Shown here: positions 28,422 through 35,601 of the stretch, piece by piece
Layout of the letters: every line of letters starts with the position of its first letter
Position numbering within the stretch: the first letter of the stretch is position 1
Notes under the pieces: model-generated
The model's database searches: none
Seen by the model: only the letters and a program-made list of their open reading frames with translations
Told to the model about the DNA's origin: nothing
Position numbers and translations under genes: made by a program
Assembly (NCBI RefSeq): GCF_029983095.1
Contig: NZ_CP120467.1
Coordinates: 1,534,501-1,598,500 of the forward strand
Direction: 5' to 3'
From: Enterococcus montenegrensis
GTDB lineage: Bacteria > Bacillota > Bacilli > Lactobacillales > Enterococcaceae
DNA length: 64,000 bases

Positions 28422-29564
28422 TTAGCTTAGAGCGTTCGCTAAGAGATTAATCGAGTCTATTTTCTCTTCTTGATAAACTCCTGCGTAGGTATCTAACGTC
28501 ATTGAAACACTGGAGTGCCCTAGCAGCTCTGAAACGGTTTTAAAATTAATACCTTGTCCAATTAGAATTGTTGCAAAAGTGTGTCGGAGTGCGTGAGGAC
28601 TTAGTTTAGGAATTCCAGCATGCTTTGAGATTCTGTGTAACCAAAGTCTTGGATGTGATAGTTGGATGGGTTCGCCTTTTTCATCACAAAAGACAAACTG
28701 TTTCCCATCAAAGATATTGACACCTAATTTTAGACACTCCTCTTTCTGAATCAGACGCCACTTTTTCAAGATAGAAATTGTCTCATCGGTTAACGGGATT
28801 TTTCTTCTAGACTTCTTAGTTTTTGGTTCCTCAAGATATTGCCTTCTGTTTTTCCCACGAGTCAAAGTCTGTTTTATGGTAAGTACTTTTTCATCAAAAT
28901 TGATGCAATCCCATTGCAAACCCAAAATCTCACCTTGTCTACAACCTGTATTCGCAAGCAAGAAAAAGAATGTATAGATTTGAAAAGGTTCGTTATTTTT
29001 TGCATATTCCAATAACTTTTTAAGCTCGTCTTTAGTATAAAAGTTTATTTCCTTTTCTTGAAGGTTCTTTTTCTTTCTTGGCATGACAATTTTTTTTGCT
29101 GGATTTTCGGATACATAACCTTGCTTAATAGCAAAATCAAAAATCCGAGAGACGTTTGAAACATACTCTTTAAATTGAGTATTCTTTTCTCTCATGGTAT
29201 TGGCAAATTTTTGAATATCGGATACTCGTATTTTTTTGATTTCTTTCTCTCCAAAAGTTGGCAAAATATGAGTGTCAAATTTTTGCTTAAGTTTTACAAA
29301 ACTTGACTCTTTCACGGTAAGCTCGTACGTCTCTAACCATAGTTCATAGATTTCCTTAAATGTTGCATCTTTGTGATTTTGAAACCCATTTTTTAAAATG
29401 TCATACGAAACTTGACGATAATAAGCTTTAGCAGCTTTCTGAGTGAGAAAGCCTCCTTTATTAATGTTAACTTGCTTCTTTGTCTCGGGATTTACTCCAA
29501 GATATCCCGTCACTCGCCATAAATTTGCTCCATTGCTTTTTTGATATTGTGTGTATGTTGGCAT
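28422..29564 (-). CDS. int: Tyrosine recombinase (integrase) of the tRNA-Gly element
   Basis: A 380-residue tyrosine recombinase of the Tn916/phage-type group. The N-terminus (residues 1-50) resembles the AP2-like arm-binding domain and 65-165 the SAM-like core-binding domain. Catalytic residues visible are Arg209 (TGCRQGEILGL), His324 and Arg327 (LSPHALRHTFAT), His350 (LGHSSVSM) and the nucleophile Tyr360 (TLDTYAGV). The ATG at 29564 follows AAGGAG; upstream in-frame codons lack a site. It ends 194 bases from attL, as usual for such elements. Confidence 0.95.
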   Translation of the reverse strand: MPTYTQYQKSNGANLWRVTGYLGVNPETKKQVNINKGGFLTQKAAKAYYRQVSYDILKNGFQNHKDATFKEIYELWLETYELTVKESSFVKLKQKFDTHILPTFGEKEIKKIRVSDIQKFANTMREKNTQFKEYVSNVSRIFDFAIKQGYVSENPAKKIVMPRKKKNLQEKEINFYTKDELKKLLEYAKNNEPFQIYTFFFLLANTGCRQGEILGLQWDCINFDEKVLTIKQTLTRGKNRRQYLEEPKTKKSRRKIPLTDETISILKKWRLIQKEECLKLGVNIFDGKQFVFCDEKGEPIQLSHPRLWLHRISKHAGIPKLSPHALRHTFATILIGQGINFKTVSELLGHSSVSMTLDTYAGVYQEEKIDSINLLANALS

Positions 29565-29614
29565 TTTTTTCTCCTTCTCATGTGTGGGGCACATAGGAAA
29601 GGAATGAACTTTCG

Positions 29615-30136
29615 TTACTTGTTCTGTTGTGCTTCTTGAATGAAGGCTAAGTCTTTTGCAGTTTTCTCGATTTCTTCAAACGGGAGGTTGTCAAAGAAGA
29701 CTGGTTTCATCTCTGGTTTCCCATGACGATCCAAAATTGGATTGCCGTCTTCATCCAAACGCATTTGTGGGGTAAAGAAACGTTGGATAAAGGCGAGTTT
29801 CTCTGCTACCTCGTCTATTTCTTTCACTGTATGGCTATTCAAAATTTTCGCCAAAGTAAACAAGTTTTGAACTTTTTGATCGTACTCGTCGATGCGATCA
29901 AGAATAACCGTTGTTTCAGAGACCGCAATCTCTTTTGGTGAACCAAAGAGTTGAATCGGTGTCGCATGAAAGACCGTCGCAAATTTTTCTAAGCTCTCAA
30001 AGGTCGGGTAGCGAATTCCCCGTTCGATATTGGAGATGGTTTGTTTTTGTACACCAATCTTTTCTGCTAATTCCGTTTGGGAAAGTCCCATTTCTTTTCG
30101 TAAACGAGCGACATTGCCGCCAAAGTTTTCTATCAT
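29615..30136 (-). CDS. Cro/CI-type repressor with helix-turn-helix
   Basis: A 173-residue protein from the ATG at 30136 (after GAGGTGAGG). Residues 5-60 are a classic HTH_3 domain (NVARLRKEMGLSQTELAEKI, then GVQKQTISNIERGIRYP). The C-terminal part, rich in charged residues, has no LexA-like protease motif, so relief of repression is probably not by RecA-driven self-cleavage. It lies 51 bases upstream of int in the same direction and faces the excisionase-like gene, with operator-like repeats in between. It likely sets the switch between integration and excision/transfer. Confidence 0.88.
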   Translation of the reverse strand: MIENFGGNVARLRKEMGLSQTELAEKIGVQKQTISNIERGIRYPTFESLEKFATVFHATPIQLFGSPKEIAVSETTVILDRIDEYDQKVQNLFTLAKILNSHTVKEIDEVAEKLAFIQRFFTPQMRLDEDGNPILDRHGKPEMKPVFFDNLPFEEIEKTAKDLAFIQEAQQNK

Positions 30137-30178
30137 TTTCCTCACCTCGGGTCTATCATAAGCGCTTTCTCTAAAAAA

Positions 30179-30259
30179 TTCAAGTAAAAAATAAACTAAA
30201 TAGTATTTCAAGTAAACTTTTAAAATATACTTGACATCTATTTTAGATCGCGGTAGAGT
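30179..30259. promoter_or_regulatory. Operator region and rightward promoter of the element
   Basis: Three copies of TCAAGTA occur: direct at 30180-30186 and 30208-30214, inverted at 30228-30234. The last overlaps the -35 of a strong rightward promoter, TTGACA (30231-30236), 17 bases, TAGAGT (30254-30259). Repressor bound here would shut off the excisionase-like gene and what follows. Confidence 0.65.
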
Positions 30260-30332
30260 GTACGAAAAGATACTATTTTATTTATTTATAGTTCTTTTAG
30301 TTTTAAAAAGAAAATGTAAGGAGGTGAAAAGA

Positions 30333-30596
30333 ATGTCGGTATTGGAACAAGCGCTCCTGGATTGGCAAAAAGATCAGACCAATCAATTCTTTGCCCTGTT
30401 AGAAACCCGCTTGGAAGAAACACAGACCCAGCAGGATATCGTCAAACAAAAATATTGTGCGGCGCATTTTGATGTGAGTGTTAATACATTGAAAGAATGG
30501 GTTCTTCAGGGCTGTCCAGAAATTCGATTGGACTCAGGTATGGTTTTATACAGCATTCAGGCGGTGAGAAGATGGTTATTAACCTATCAAAACTAA
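30333..30596 (+). CDS. Small DNA-binding protein, excisionase-like
   Basis: An 87-residue protein whose ATG at 30333 follows AAGGAGGTG. The C-terminal half (KYCAAHFDVSVNTLKEWVLQ, then a VLYSIQAVRRWL end) has the winged-helix pattern of AlpA/excisionase-type proteins, where a HTH is followed by a strand turn and RRWL. It is the first gene under the rightward promoter, opposite the repressor. Role as excisionase or as activator of transfer genes is inferred from position and fold. Confidence 0.65.
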   Translation: MSVLEQALLDWQKDQTNQFFALLETRLEETQTQQDIVKQKYCAAHFDVSVNTLKEWVLQGCPEIRLDSGMVLYSIQAVRRWLLTYQN

Positions 30597-30599
30597 ACA

Positions 30600-30740
30600 A
30601 AGGTGTGGGGCCAAGGAAAGGAACCGGTGTCGGGTTGGGGTGGTTGCCGCAGCCGTTGCCTCGTCTGCGATGGCTGAAAGCCAATCGGCAGGCGAGGCTT
30701 ACGGACGCGTGGAACGCACAGGTCTTTTGCGAACACCAGA
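30600..30740 (+). other. G/C-rich structured noncoding region upstream of the relaxase
   Basis: This stretch is clearly richer in G and C than its flanks. It contains a long bulged hairpin at 30658-30698 (arms GCCTCGTCTGCGATGGCT and AGCCAATCGGCAGGCGAGGC) and a G-rich segment at 30601-30650 with repeated GTGTGGGG/GTTGGGGTGG. A 59-codon frame crosses it but has poor support. Together with the adjacent 30754-30779 hairpin I read it as part of the transfer origin. Confidence 0.5.
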
Positions 30741-30753
30741 TACCGGCTTAGGA

Positions 30754-30779
30754 TAAGGTGCCTTTCTAATAGCACCTTA
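30754..30779 (+). other. Candidate oriT / nic hairpin for the MobT relaxase
   Basis: TAAGGTGC and GCACCTTA form an 8-bp inverted repeat around CTTTCTAATA. The layout (inverted repeat, then CTAAYA directly before the 3' arm) matches what is known of the oriT of ICEBs1 and Tn916-type elements, in which a G/C-rich inverted repeat encloses CTAACA. It lies 120 bases upstream of the relaxase gene, the usual place. Confidence 0.6.
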
Positions 30780-30898
30780 TAAAGAGAAAAATAATGGCTA
30801 ATAACTACCGGAAAAATGCAAAAAAAGCCGATACTACCAAGCTTTTTCACAACAAAAATAATTTGCGAACAAGCGCAAATTTTAAAGGAGGTGACCAA

Positions 30899-31999
30899 AT
30901 GACCAAAAGTACCCAGAATGTGCTAGGAAAAGTAGACTGGTTTCAAGCCGTCTTGCATCAAGTCAGTTATCAGACGGTCTTTCAAGACTTATTAAAAATC
31001 AGTTTAGAATCCGTCTCGATTCAAGCAGGCAGTTTAAAACATGAAGAATACGATACTGTGTACACCTGTGGTTTTCTCAAATACTACACCTATCATCAGC
31101 CAGAAAAGGCCAAAGAACGCGGAACCCTTGTCTTAAGCGGGCAAGCCTGTACCACCTATGAATGGATTTTGCTTTCGTATAAGCCCAAGGCGAATGTCTT
31201 TCAAGAACTCGCCACCCGTTTTTACGAGTATGCTAGTCAAACCGCCTTCACCTTTGAAATCAAGCGGCTAGATTTAGCCTTAGATGATTACAATGAAGTG
31301 CCCTACTTCACGGTAGAACAACTCCACAATAAGTTGAAACGGAAGCGATTCCTTTCAAAAGGACGAAGCTATCAACTCCATGACAGCGAGTTTGATGCCA
31401 AACAACGGGCAAAAACGGTTAGTATCGGCGTTCGAGGATCGGCTTGTATGTTTCGTGCCTACGACAAAGCCAAAGAAATGGCCAAAGATTTTGATGGAGT
31501 GAAACAAGAGGAAATTCTGGCTCGGGCTCCCCAAATTCGGTTGGAAGTCGAAACACGAAATGAAGTGGCAGATAGTCTCTTTCGAACCATTGCTTTTTTA
31601 CCGCAAGATCAATATATCGCAAACTTAATTCGAGGATTTCTACAAACGGAACTTACCTTTTACACCGACGGCTCCTTAAAGCAGGTCTGTCGTTGGTGGC
31701 AGGACTACCTAAAACCAAGTCTAGTTCCCACTATCACCCGGCAATATCAAGTGAGTAGCTTTGACCGTTCCTTGAACTGGTATGAATACGGTGGACCCAT
31801 GGCATTAACTCAGGCACTCTTTTTCTTGCATCATGAGGGTGTCGGGATTGACCCAAGTTTGTTAGAGATTCGTCCCAATTATGAATGGACACCCGAACTT
31901 TCTGATCGCATGATTCAATACGTCAGTGAGCAACAACGTCCCGATTTGATTCCACTTATTCAAGAACGCACCAAAAAAGCGTCCGTCACTTCCCAATAA
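30899..31999 (+). CDS. mobT: MobT/Rep_trans-type relaxase (replication initiation factor family)
   Basis: A 366-residue protein of the Rep_trans family, which holds Tn916 Orf20, ICEBs1 NicK and the MobT relaxases. The ATG at 30899 follows a perfect AAAGGAGGTGA; an upstream in-frame ATG at 30794 lacks one. Family motifs are KRLDLALDDYN, in which the acidic residues bind metal, a YDKAKEM segment and RLEVETRNE. A catalytic tyrosine of such enzymes would lie further on (several candidates). It should nick the oriT-like hairpin upstream and start rolling-circle replication and mobilization. Confidence 0.87.
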   Translation: MTKSTQNVLGKVDWFQAVLHQVSYQTVFQDLLKISLESVSIQAGSLKHEEYDTVYTCGFLKYYTYHQPEKAKERGTLVLSGQACTTYEWILLSYKPKANVFQELATRFYEYASQTAFTFEIKRLDLALDDYNEVPYFTVEQLHNKLKRKRFLSKGRSYQLHDSEFDAKQRAKTVSIGVRGSACMFRAYDKAKEMAKDFDGVKQEEILARAPQIRLEVETRNEVADSLFRTIAFLPQDQYIANLIRGFLQTELTFYTDGSLKQVCRWWQDYLKPSLVPTITRQYQVSSFDRSLNWYEYGGPMALTQALFFLHHEGVGIDPSLLEIRPNYEWTPELSDRMIQYVSEQQRPDLIPLIQERTKKASVTSQ

Positions 32000-32063
32000 G
32001 TGAACGAACGCTCTGTTAAAAAATTTTCTAAAGCAAGTATAGCAAAGAAAGGAAGAATATACG

Positions 32064-32447
32064 ATGCCAAAAATGTTAAGTATTAATGATTTTGATTTCG
32101 GAGCCATTGGCCCAACCTTTGAACTAGATGAGGTCACTCCGAAATTTGCGACTGAAACTCGAACCGATGAAAACGGACAGGTCATTCTAGATCGCGAAAA
32201 CCAACCAAGAAACTTCTATACCGATGAGATTATCGGGTACAAATATTCGGTGACTATCCTAGAGGGACAATTCCGTAAAAAAGCAACGCAAGTCACCGTC
32301 AATACCTTAGACCATCCGATTGACAATGATGAGATTATGAAGCGCGAGAGTGTCAAATGTCGATTTGAGAACTTACAACCAAGTAGACCTGGGCACCCGA
32401 TGTATTATAAGGCAGATAAGATTGTTTTGTTAGGGAATCAGAAATAA
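32064..32447 (+). CDS. Small mobilization-associated protein, HelP/DUF961-like (tentative)
   Basis: A 127-residue protein after AAAGGAAG, 64 bases downstream of the relaxase gene. I do not recognise it firmly. The C-terminus, YYKADKIVLLGNQK, resembles the WYxKADDIVL end of DUF961 proteins such as Tn916 Orf22/23 and ICEBs1 HelP, which help the helicase unwind during rolling-circle replication of the element. The middle (YKYSVTILEGQFRKKATQVTV) is compatible with an OB-like beta barrel. The link is inference from pattern and position. Confidence 0.5.
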   Translation: MPKMLSINDFDFGAIGPTFELDEVTPKFATETRTDENGQVILDRENQPRNFYTDEIIGYKYSVTILEGQFRKKATQVTVNTLDHPIDNDEIMKRESVKCRFENLQPSRPGHPMYYKADKIVLLGNQK

Positions 32448-32453
32448 AAAAGT

Positions 32454-32485
32454 AAGGAGAGCACACTAATCTGCTCTCCTTATTC
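32454..32485 (+). terminator. Hairpin terminator after the mobilization genes
   Basis: AAGGAGAGCA pairs with TGCTCTCCTT around an 8-base loop. The T run is short (TTATTCTT). The 220 bases between it and tetR hold no gene I can support. Confidence 0.6.
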
Positions 32486-32711
32486 TTCGGTTGAACGGAA
32501 AAAGAGACTGTGACGAACACCTTTGGCGCAAGCGTCTAAAAAGTACAATCCCAAAATCATTCTCGGTAGACTCCTCAAAATAACTTTCTGGAAGATTTAG
32601 TTGTAATTAGAGTAGGCCAGATACTTCCTACACGACTTTTGACATGATAACTCTATTCTACACAAGATTCAGATTAATTCCTCATTTTGGTTCAGGACCG
32701 CACTTCCTATC

Positions 32712-33281
32712 TCAATTTGTCACAACCAAATACCTTTTCTTTAATGATTTAATTGTTTCATCTAACACTGACAGATCTTGTGTGACCTTTAATAATACAA
32801 TACCTCCTTGAATCTGAGCAATAATTGATCTCGCTTCAATTTGAGATTCCTCAAAACTCAACGAACTAAAAGAAAGTAAATTTTTAGCTAAAGAAATAAT
32901 CCACTCATTCATAAAATCATTTAGTAAATCACGAAAGTCCTCATCCTCCAGTGATAATTCGACAATTAAATTTCCCATTGGACATCCATAATAACGATTC
33001 TGATCTTTATGAAATGAATAAACCCAATCCAACATTGCTTCAAAATCATGTTGAGGATTTAAACTGGGAGCCAATATATCATCGAACAGCTCATTTTGCC
33101 AAGACTTAACGTTTTCACGGATTACTTCTATACCAATACTTTTTTTAGAATCAAAATAGTAATACAATTGTCCCTTACCTGCATCCGCTGCTGCTAAAAT
33201 ATCCCGAATAGAAGTATTGTTATAACCTTTTTTATAAATTAAATTGCGTGCCGCCGAAATTATCTTTTCCTTCGTTCCCAA
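32712..33281 (-). CDS. TetR/AcrR family regulator of the cargo operon
   Basis: A 189-residue TetR-type regulator: the N-terminal HTH spans residues 1-50 (EKIISAARNLIYKKGYNNTS, then GKGQLYYYFDSKKSIG); the C-terminal ligand or stress-sensing domain contains one cysteine in YYGCPMGNL. It lies downstream of the RclA-like gene on the same strand with its own good promoter. A palindrome just after the rclA-like -10 is the probable operator. That cysteine could be a redox sensor, but this is only a guess. Confidence 0.9.
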   Translation of the reverse strand: MGTKEKIISAARNLIYKKGYNNTSIRDILAAADAGKGQLYYYFDSKKSIGIEVIRENVKSWQNELFDDILAPSLNPQHDFEAMLDWVYSFHKDQNRYYGCPMGNLIVELSLEDEDFRDLLNDFMNEWIISLAKNLLSFSSLSFEESQIEARSIIAQIQGGIVLLKVTQDLSVLDETIKSLKKRYLVVTN

Positions 33282-33315
33282 AATAGTGTTCTCCTCTTTT
33301 GTTTAAAGTATGGCA

Positions 33316-33344
33316 AGTCTAGCAACTGAGGATATTATTGTCAA
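33316..33344 (-). promoter_or_regulatory. Promoter of the tetR gene
   Basis: TTGACA, 17 bases, then TAGACT on the minus strand, about 35 bases upstream of the tetR start at 33281. Confidence 0.7.
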
Positions 33345-33397
33345 GATTGCTATAAATCACTTCAAATTTTGAATTGAGAACCTCTCTTTCTTTATTC

Positions 33398-34729
33398 CTA
33401 TTTTAATACGTCATTTAAAGATTCGCTCATAGTTGGGTGTGTGTAAATAGTATCACGTAGCATTGTATATGGGAGGTTAGCCTTAATAGCTAAGGCAATC
33501 AAATTAATTACTTCATGAGATTCCTCTGCATAAATAGTTGCCCCTAATATCTGTTCAGTTTTAGGATCTACTAAAATTTTAAAAACACCTCTCGCATCTT
33601 CAAGTACTTGTGCTTTAGGTACTCCAGCAGCCATTAACTTAAATATTTTATAGTCGATATTCCTTTTTTGGGCTTCTTTTTCTGTTAACCCAACGTTAGA
33701 CAATGGCGGTGTAATAAATACACTATAAGGAACAACTACTCTGTCTGAAACTTTTCGTTCTTCTTCCCCAAACAATTGACTTAAAATAATGCGATAATCG
33801 TCCAAAGAAATATAAGTAAATTGTAATCCACCTTTAACATCTCCAATAGCCCAAACATCGTCAGCAGTGGTTCTTAAAAAATCATCAACTACTATAGCAC
33901 CGCGATCAGTTACCTGAATACTTGTATTTTCTAAACCTAGCTCCGATGTATTTGGCTTCCTCCCTGTAGCTGCTAGAACTTTGTTTGCTTTGACGATTTT
34001 CTTCTCGCCGTTTTCGGTATAAGTTACTTCGGCAAAATCCGCATGATCTTTCACTTTATCAATAGAAACACCTAAATGGAATTCAATACCAGCCTCAACT
34101 AAATCATTATAGATCAATTCTGAAACATCATCGTCTTCTCTAGAAATAAAATCAGTACTAGCATCCAAAACAGTCACCTTACTACCATAGCTGTTAAACA
34201 TAGAGGCAAATTCTAACCCAATATATCCAGCACCTATGATAACAAGATTGTCTGGCAACTTCTCCTGATCCATTGCACTAGTAGAGTCTAGCAAATAAGT
34301 ACTTTCCCTCAATCCTACTATTGGAGGAATGACTGGAACAGCTCCAGTGTTAATAAAGATTCTTTCACCTTCAACTTGTTTTATTGAACCATCGGGCAAA
34401 GTCACTTCCAGAATGTGATCAGCAACAAACTTAGCAGTTCCATCTAACACTTCTCCCGTTGCTTCATCTGAGATCATATGATAATTCTTATTTCTCAGCA
34501 TACCAATCAATTTCTCTTTATGTTCTATAGCAGTGCTGAAGCTCATTTTTTTTTCACCATTTAAAATTAATGACTTGGATGGGATACAGCCAATATTAAT
34601 ACAAGTTCCACCATACATTCTCTTAGATTTTTCGATTACTAATACGGATTGACCTTTAGCTGTTAATGTTTTTGCGAGTGTTTTTCCTCCCTTACCAAAG
34701 CCAACGATAATATTTTCATACTTATTCAT
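33398..34729 (-). CDS. RclA-like pyridine nucleotide-disulfide oxidoreductase
   Basis: A 443-residue class I flavoprotein disulfide reductase. It has the N-terminal FAD motif (IIVGFGKGGKTLA), the redox pair Cys43 and Cys48 (GGTCINIGCIPSKS), a second nucleotide-binding motif (IGAGYIGLEFASM) and C-terminal THPTMSESL with the catalytic His. The words RNKNYH, FTYISLDDYRI and VFITPPLSNVG are shared with RclA, the reactive-chlorine and Cu(II)-linked reductase. It is distinct from MerA, which has extra cysteines. It is the cargo of the element, under TetR control, and likely protects against hypochlorous acid or copper. Confidence 0.87.
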   Translation of the reverse strand: MNKYENIIVGFGKGGKTLAKTLTAKGQSVLVIEKSKRMYGGTCINIGCIPSKSLILNGEKKMSFSTAIEHKEKLIGMLRNKNYHMISDEATGEVLDGTAKFVADHILEVTLPDGSIKQVEGERIFINTGAVPVIPPIVGLRESTYLLDSTSAMDQEKLPDNLVIIGAGYIGLEFASMFNSYGSKVTVLDASTDFISREDDDVSELIYNDLVEAGIEFHLGVSIDKVKDHADFAEVTYTENGEKKIVKANKVLAATGRKPNTSELGLENTSIQVTDRGAIVVDDFLRTTADDVWAIGDVKGGLQFTYISLDDYRIILSQLFGEEERKVSDRVVVPYSVFITPPLSNVGLTEKEAQKRNIDYKIFKLMAAGVPKAQVLEDARGVFKILVDPKTEQILGATIYAEESHEVINLIALAIKANLPYTMLRDTIYTHPTMSESLNDVLK

Positions 34730-34748
34730 ACAAACCCTCCATTTTTCT

Positions 34749-34784
34749 GTACCAATCGGTAGGTACTGAATTAATTGTATTATA
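34749..34784 (-). promoter_or_regulatory. Promoter and TetR-type operator of the RclA-like gene
   Basis: A -10 TATAAT (34779-34784) is followed, over the expected start region, by the interrupted palindrome GTACCTACCGATTGGTAC (34749-34766 on the minus strand). Binding of the TetR protein here would block transcription. The -35 is weak. Confidence 0.65.
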
Positions 34785-34789
34785 TTAGA

Positions 34790-35282
34790 GATAAATAAGT
34801 AAAATCATTTGCTTATGCGCTATTGTTCTTTTACATAATACACAGATAGATAGTATTAGCTCATTAAAATGAGTTTATAAAATAATTGAATGAATTTTTT
34901 TGATTTCCGAAGTAATTCGCCACCAAGTAGAATTTCAAAAGAAATCTTTATTGTGATGTAGCCAAATGGGGACACCAACAATCAACAACGAAGTCACGTT
35001 ATTTAAGCGGATTATTTTTGATTATCAAAATTTTATCGTTTTCTTTCACACATGAAGCTATTTACAGTAAGGATTGATATTTCAAATTTTAAACATTTGA
35101 GAATAATAATGAAGCACTTGTTATATCAATAGTGCTTCAGTAGAGGGACTATATCATCAGATGTTAAATATTCAGCTAGTAACAATATAAAACTTGATTA
35201 TTTTTATAACTGTGAAAAGGGACTTATTAATTTAGCTTCATTCTTTTCCTATATACCCCACACCTTTTTTGTCTTTATGAAC
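34790..35282. other. Noncoding right arm of the element
   Basis: About 490 A/T-rich bases without a credible gene. I see one perfect inverted repeat, TGAAGCACT/AGTGCTTCA (35110-35139), with a 12-base A/T loop. A CCCCACACCTTT block near 35257 is the inverse of AAAGGTGTGGGG at 30599-30610. No coding frame longer than about 30 codons has a ribosome-binding site. Confidence 0.5.
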
Positions 35283-35302
35283 CTAAACTATTATCTAAAC
35301 TA
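35283..35302 (+). repeat. Right copy of 20-bp integrase arm-site candidate
   Basis: Identical to 28314-28333, in the same orientation, about 60 bases inside attR. Confidence 0.65.
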
Positions 35303-35362
35303 GCCAGTATTGGTATAGTAAAAATACTGATAGAGCAAGGATTTGAGAGCCATGCTGTTAAC

Positions 35363-35412
35363 ACAGAAGCTTCCCAAGCTTCCGTCGCGAGTTCGATTCT
35401 CGTCACCCGCTT
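35363..35412 (+). repeat. attR: 50-bp tRNA-Gly 3' fragment
   Basis: An exact copy of 28179-28228, lacking the 5' third of the tRNA. It is the displaced original 3' end of the chromosomal tRNA gene and marks the right junction. Confidence 0.93.
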
Positions 35413-35420
35413 TTATTATA

Positions 35421-35465
35421 AGTTTACAAACTGTGTTTTCATACAGATTTGTAAACTTTTTTTAT
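35421..35465 (+). terminator. Original tRNA-Gly terminator
   Basis: AGTTTACAAA/TTTGTAAACT with an inner CTG/CAG pair, followed by TTTTTTT. It stands directly after attR and was presumably the terminator of the intact tRNA gene. After attL the element supplies its own (AAAAACCTTGAT/ATCAAGGTTTTTT near 28234-28260). Confidence 0.75.
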
Positions 35466-35601
35466 TTATTGCACAAAAAGTACCCAAAGTTTTTTATAGT
35501 CTCAGCTTTACATATGAATTTTATCGATTTCTTCACTCGTAATTGCCTGACTCACTAACAATTAACGGGTCAAAATCAGCTTTTTTTAAAGGAGAACCCC
35601 G

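Larger units (their letters stand above)
28179..35362. mobile_element. 7.2-kb integrative mobilizable element in tRNA-Gly(CCC)
   Basis: The segment between the two 50-bp repeats carries integrase, repressor, an excisionase-like protein, a MobT/Rep_trans relaxase, a small HelP-like protein, a TetR regulator and an RclA-like reductase. There are no phage structural genes and no VirB4, coupling-protein or other transfer-channel genes, so it could be mobilized only with a helper conjugative element. The G/C-richer mobilization part (30.3-32.4 kb) and the A/T-rich cargo part (32.7-34.7 kb) differ in composition, suggesting separate origins. The class is inferred from gene content. Confidence 0.85.

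Noticed and set aside
30572-30751. 59-codon frame between the excisionase-like gene and the relaxase
   Set aside because: It lies in a G/C-rich structured block with hairpins, the ribosome-binding site is weak and overlaps the end of the previous gene, and the protein sequence looks like translated noncoding DNA.
30794-30898. Longer start for the relaxase at 30794
   Set aside because: The extra 35 residues are low-quality and lack a ribosome-binding site, while the ATG at 30899 has a perfect AAAGGAGGTGA.
32489-32567. Short minus-strand frame (about 26 codons) after tetR
   Set aside because: It has a fair GGAG site but is very short, ends in the mobilization terminator area and shows no family features; 32490-32711 is treated as noncoding.
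33398-34729. Mercuric reductase with mer operon
   Set aside because: The protein lacks the C-terminal vicinal cysteines and N-terminal heavy-metal domain of MerA, and no merR, merT or merP gene is present.
28314-35302. CRISPR-like or tandem repeats in the element
   Set aside because: The repeated 20-mer occurs only twice, once at each end; no regularly spaced array exists in the window.
35343-35558. Frame across attR and the tRNA terminator
   Set aside because: It translates a tRNA fragment and a terminator hairpin; no ribosome-binding site.
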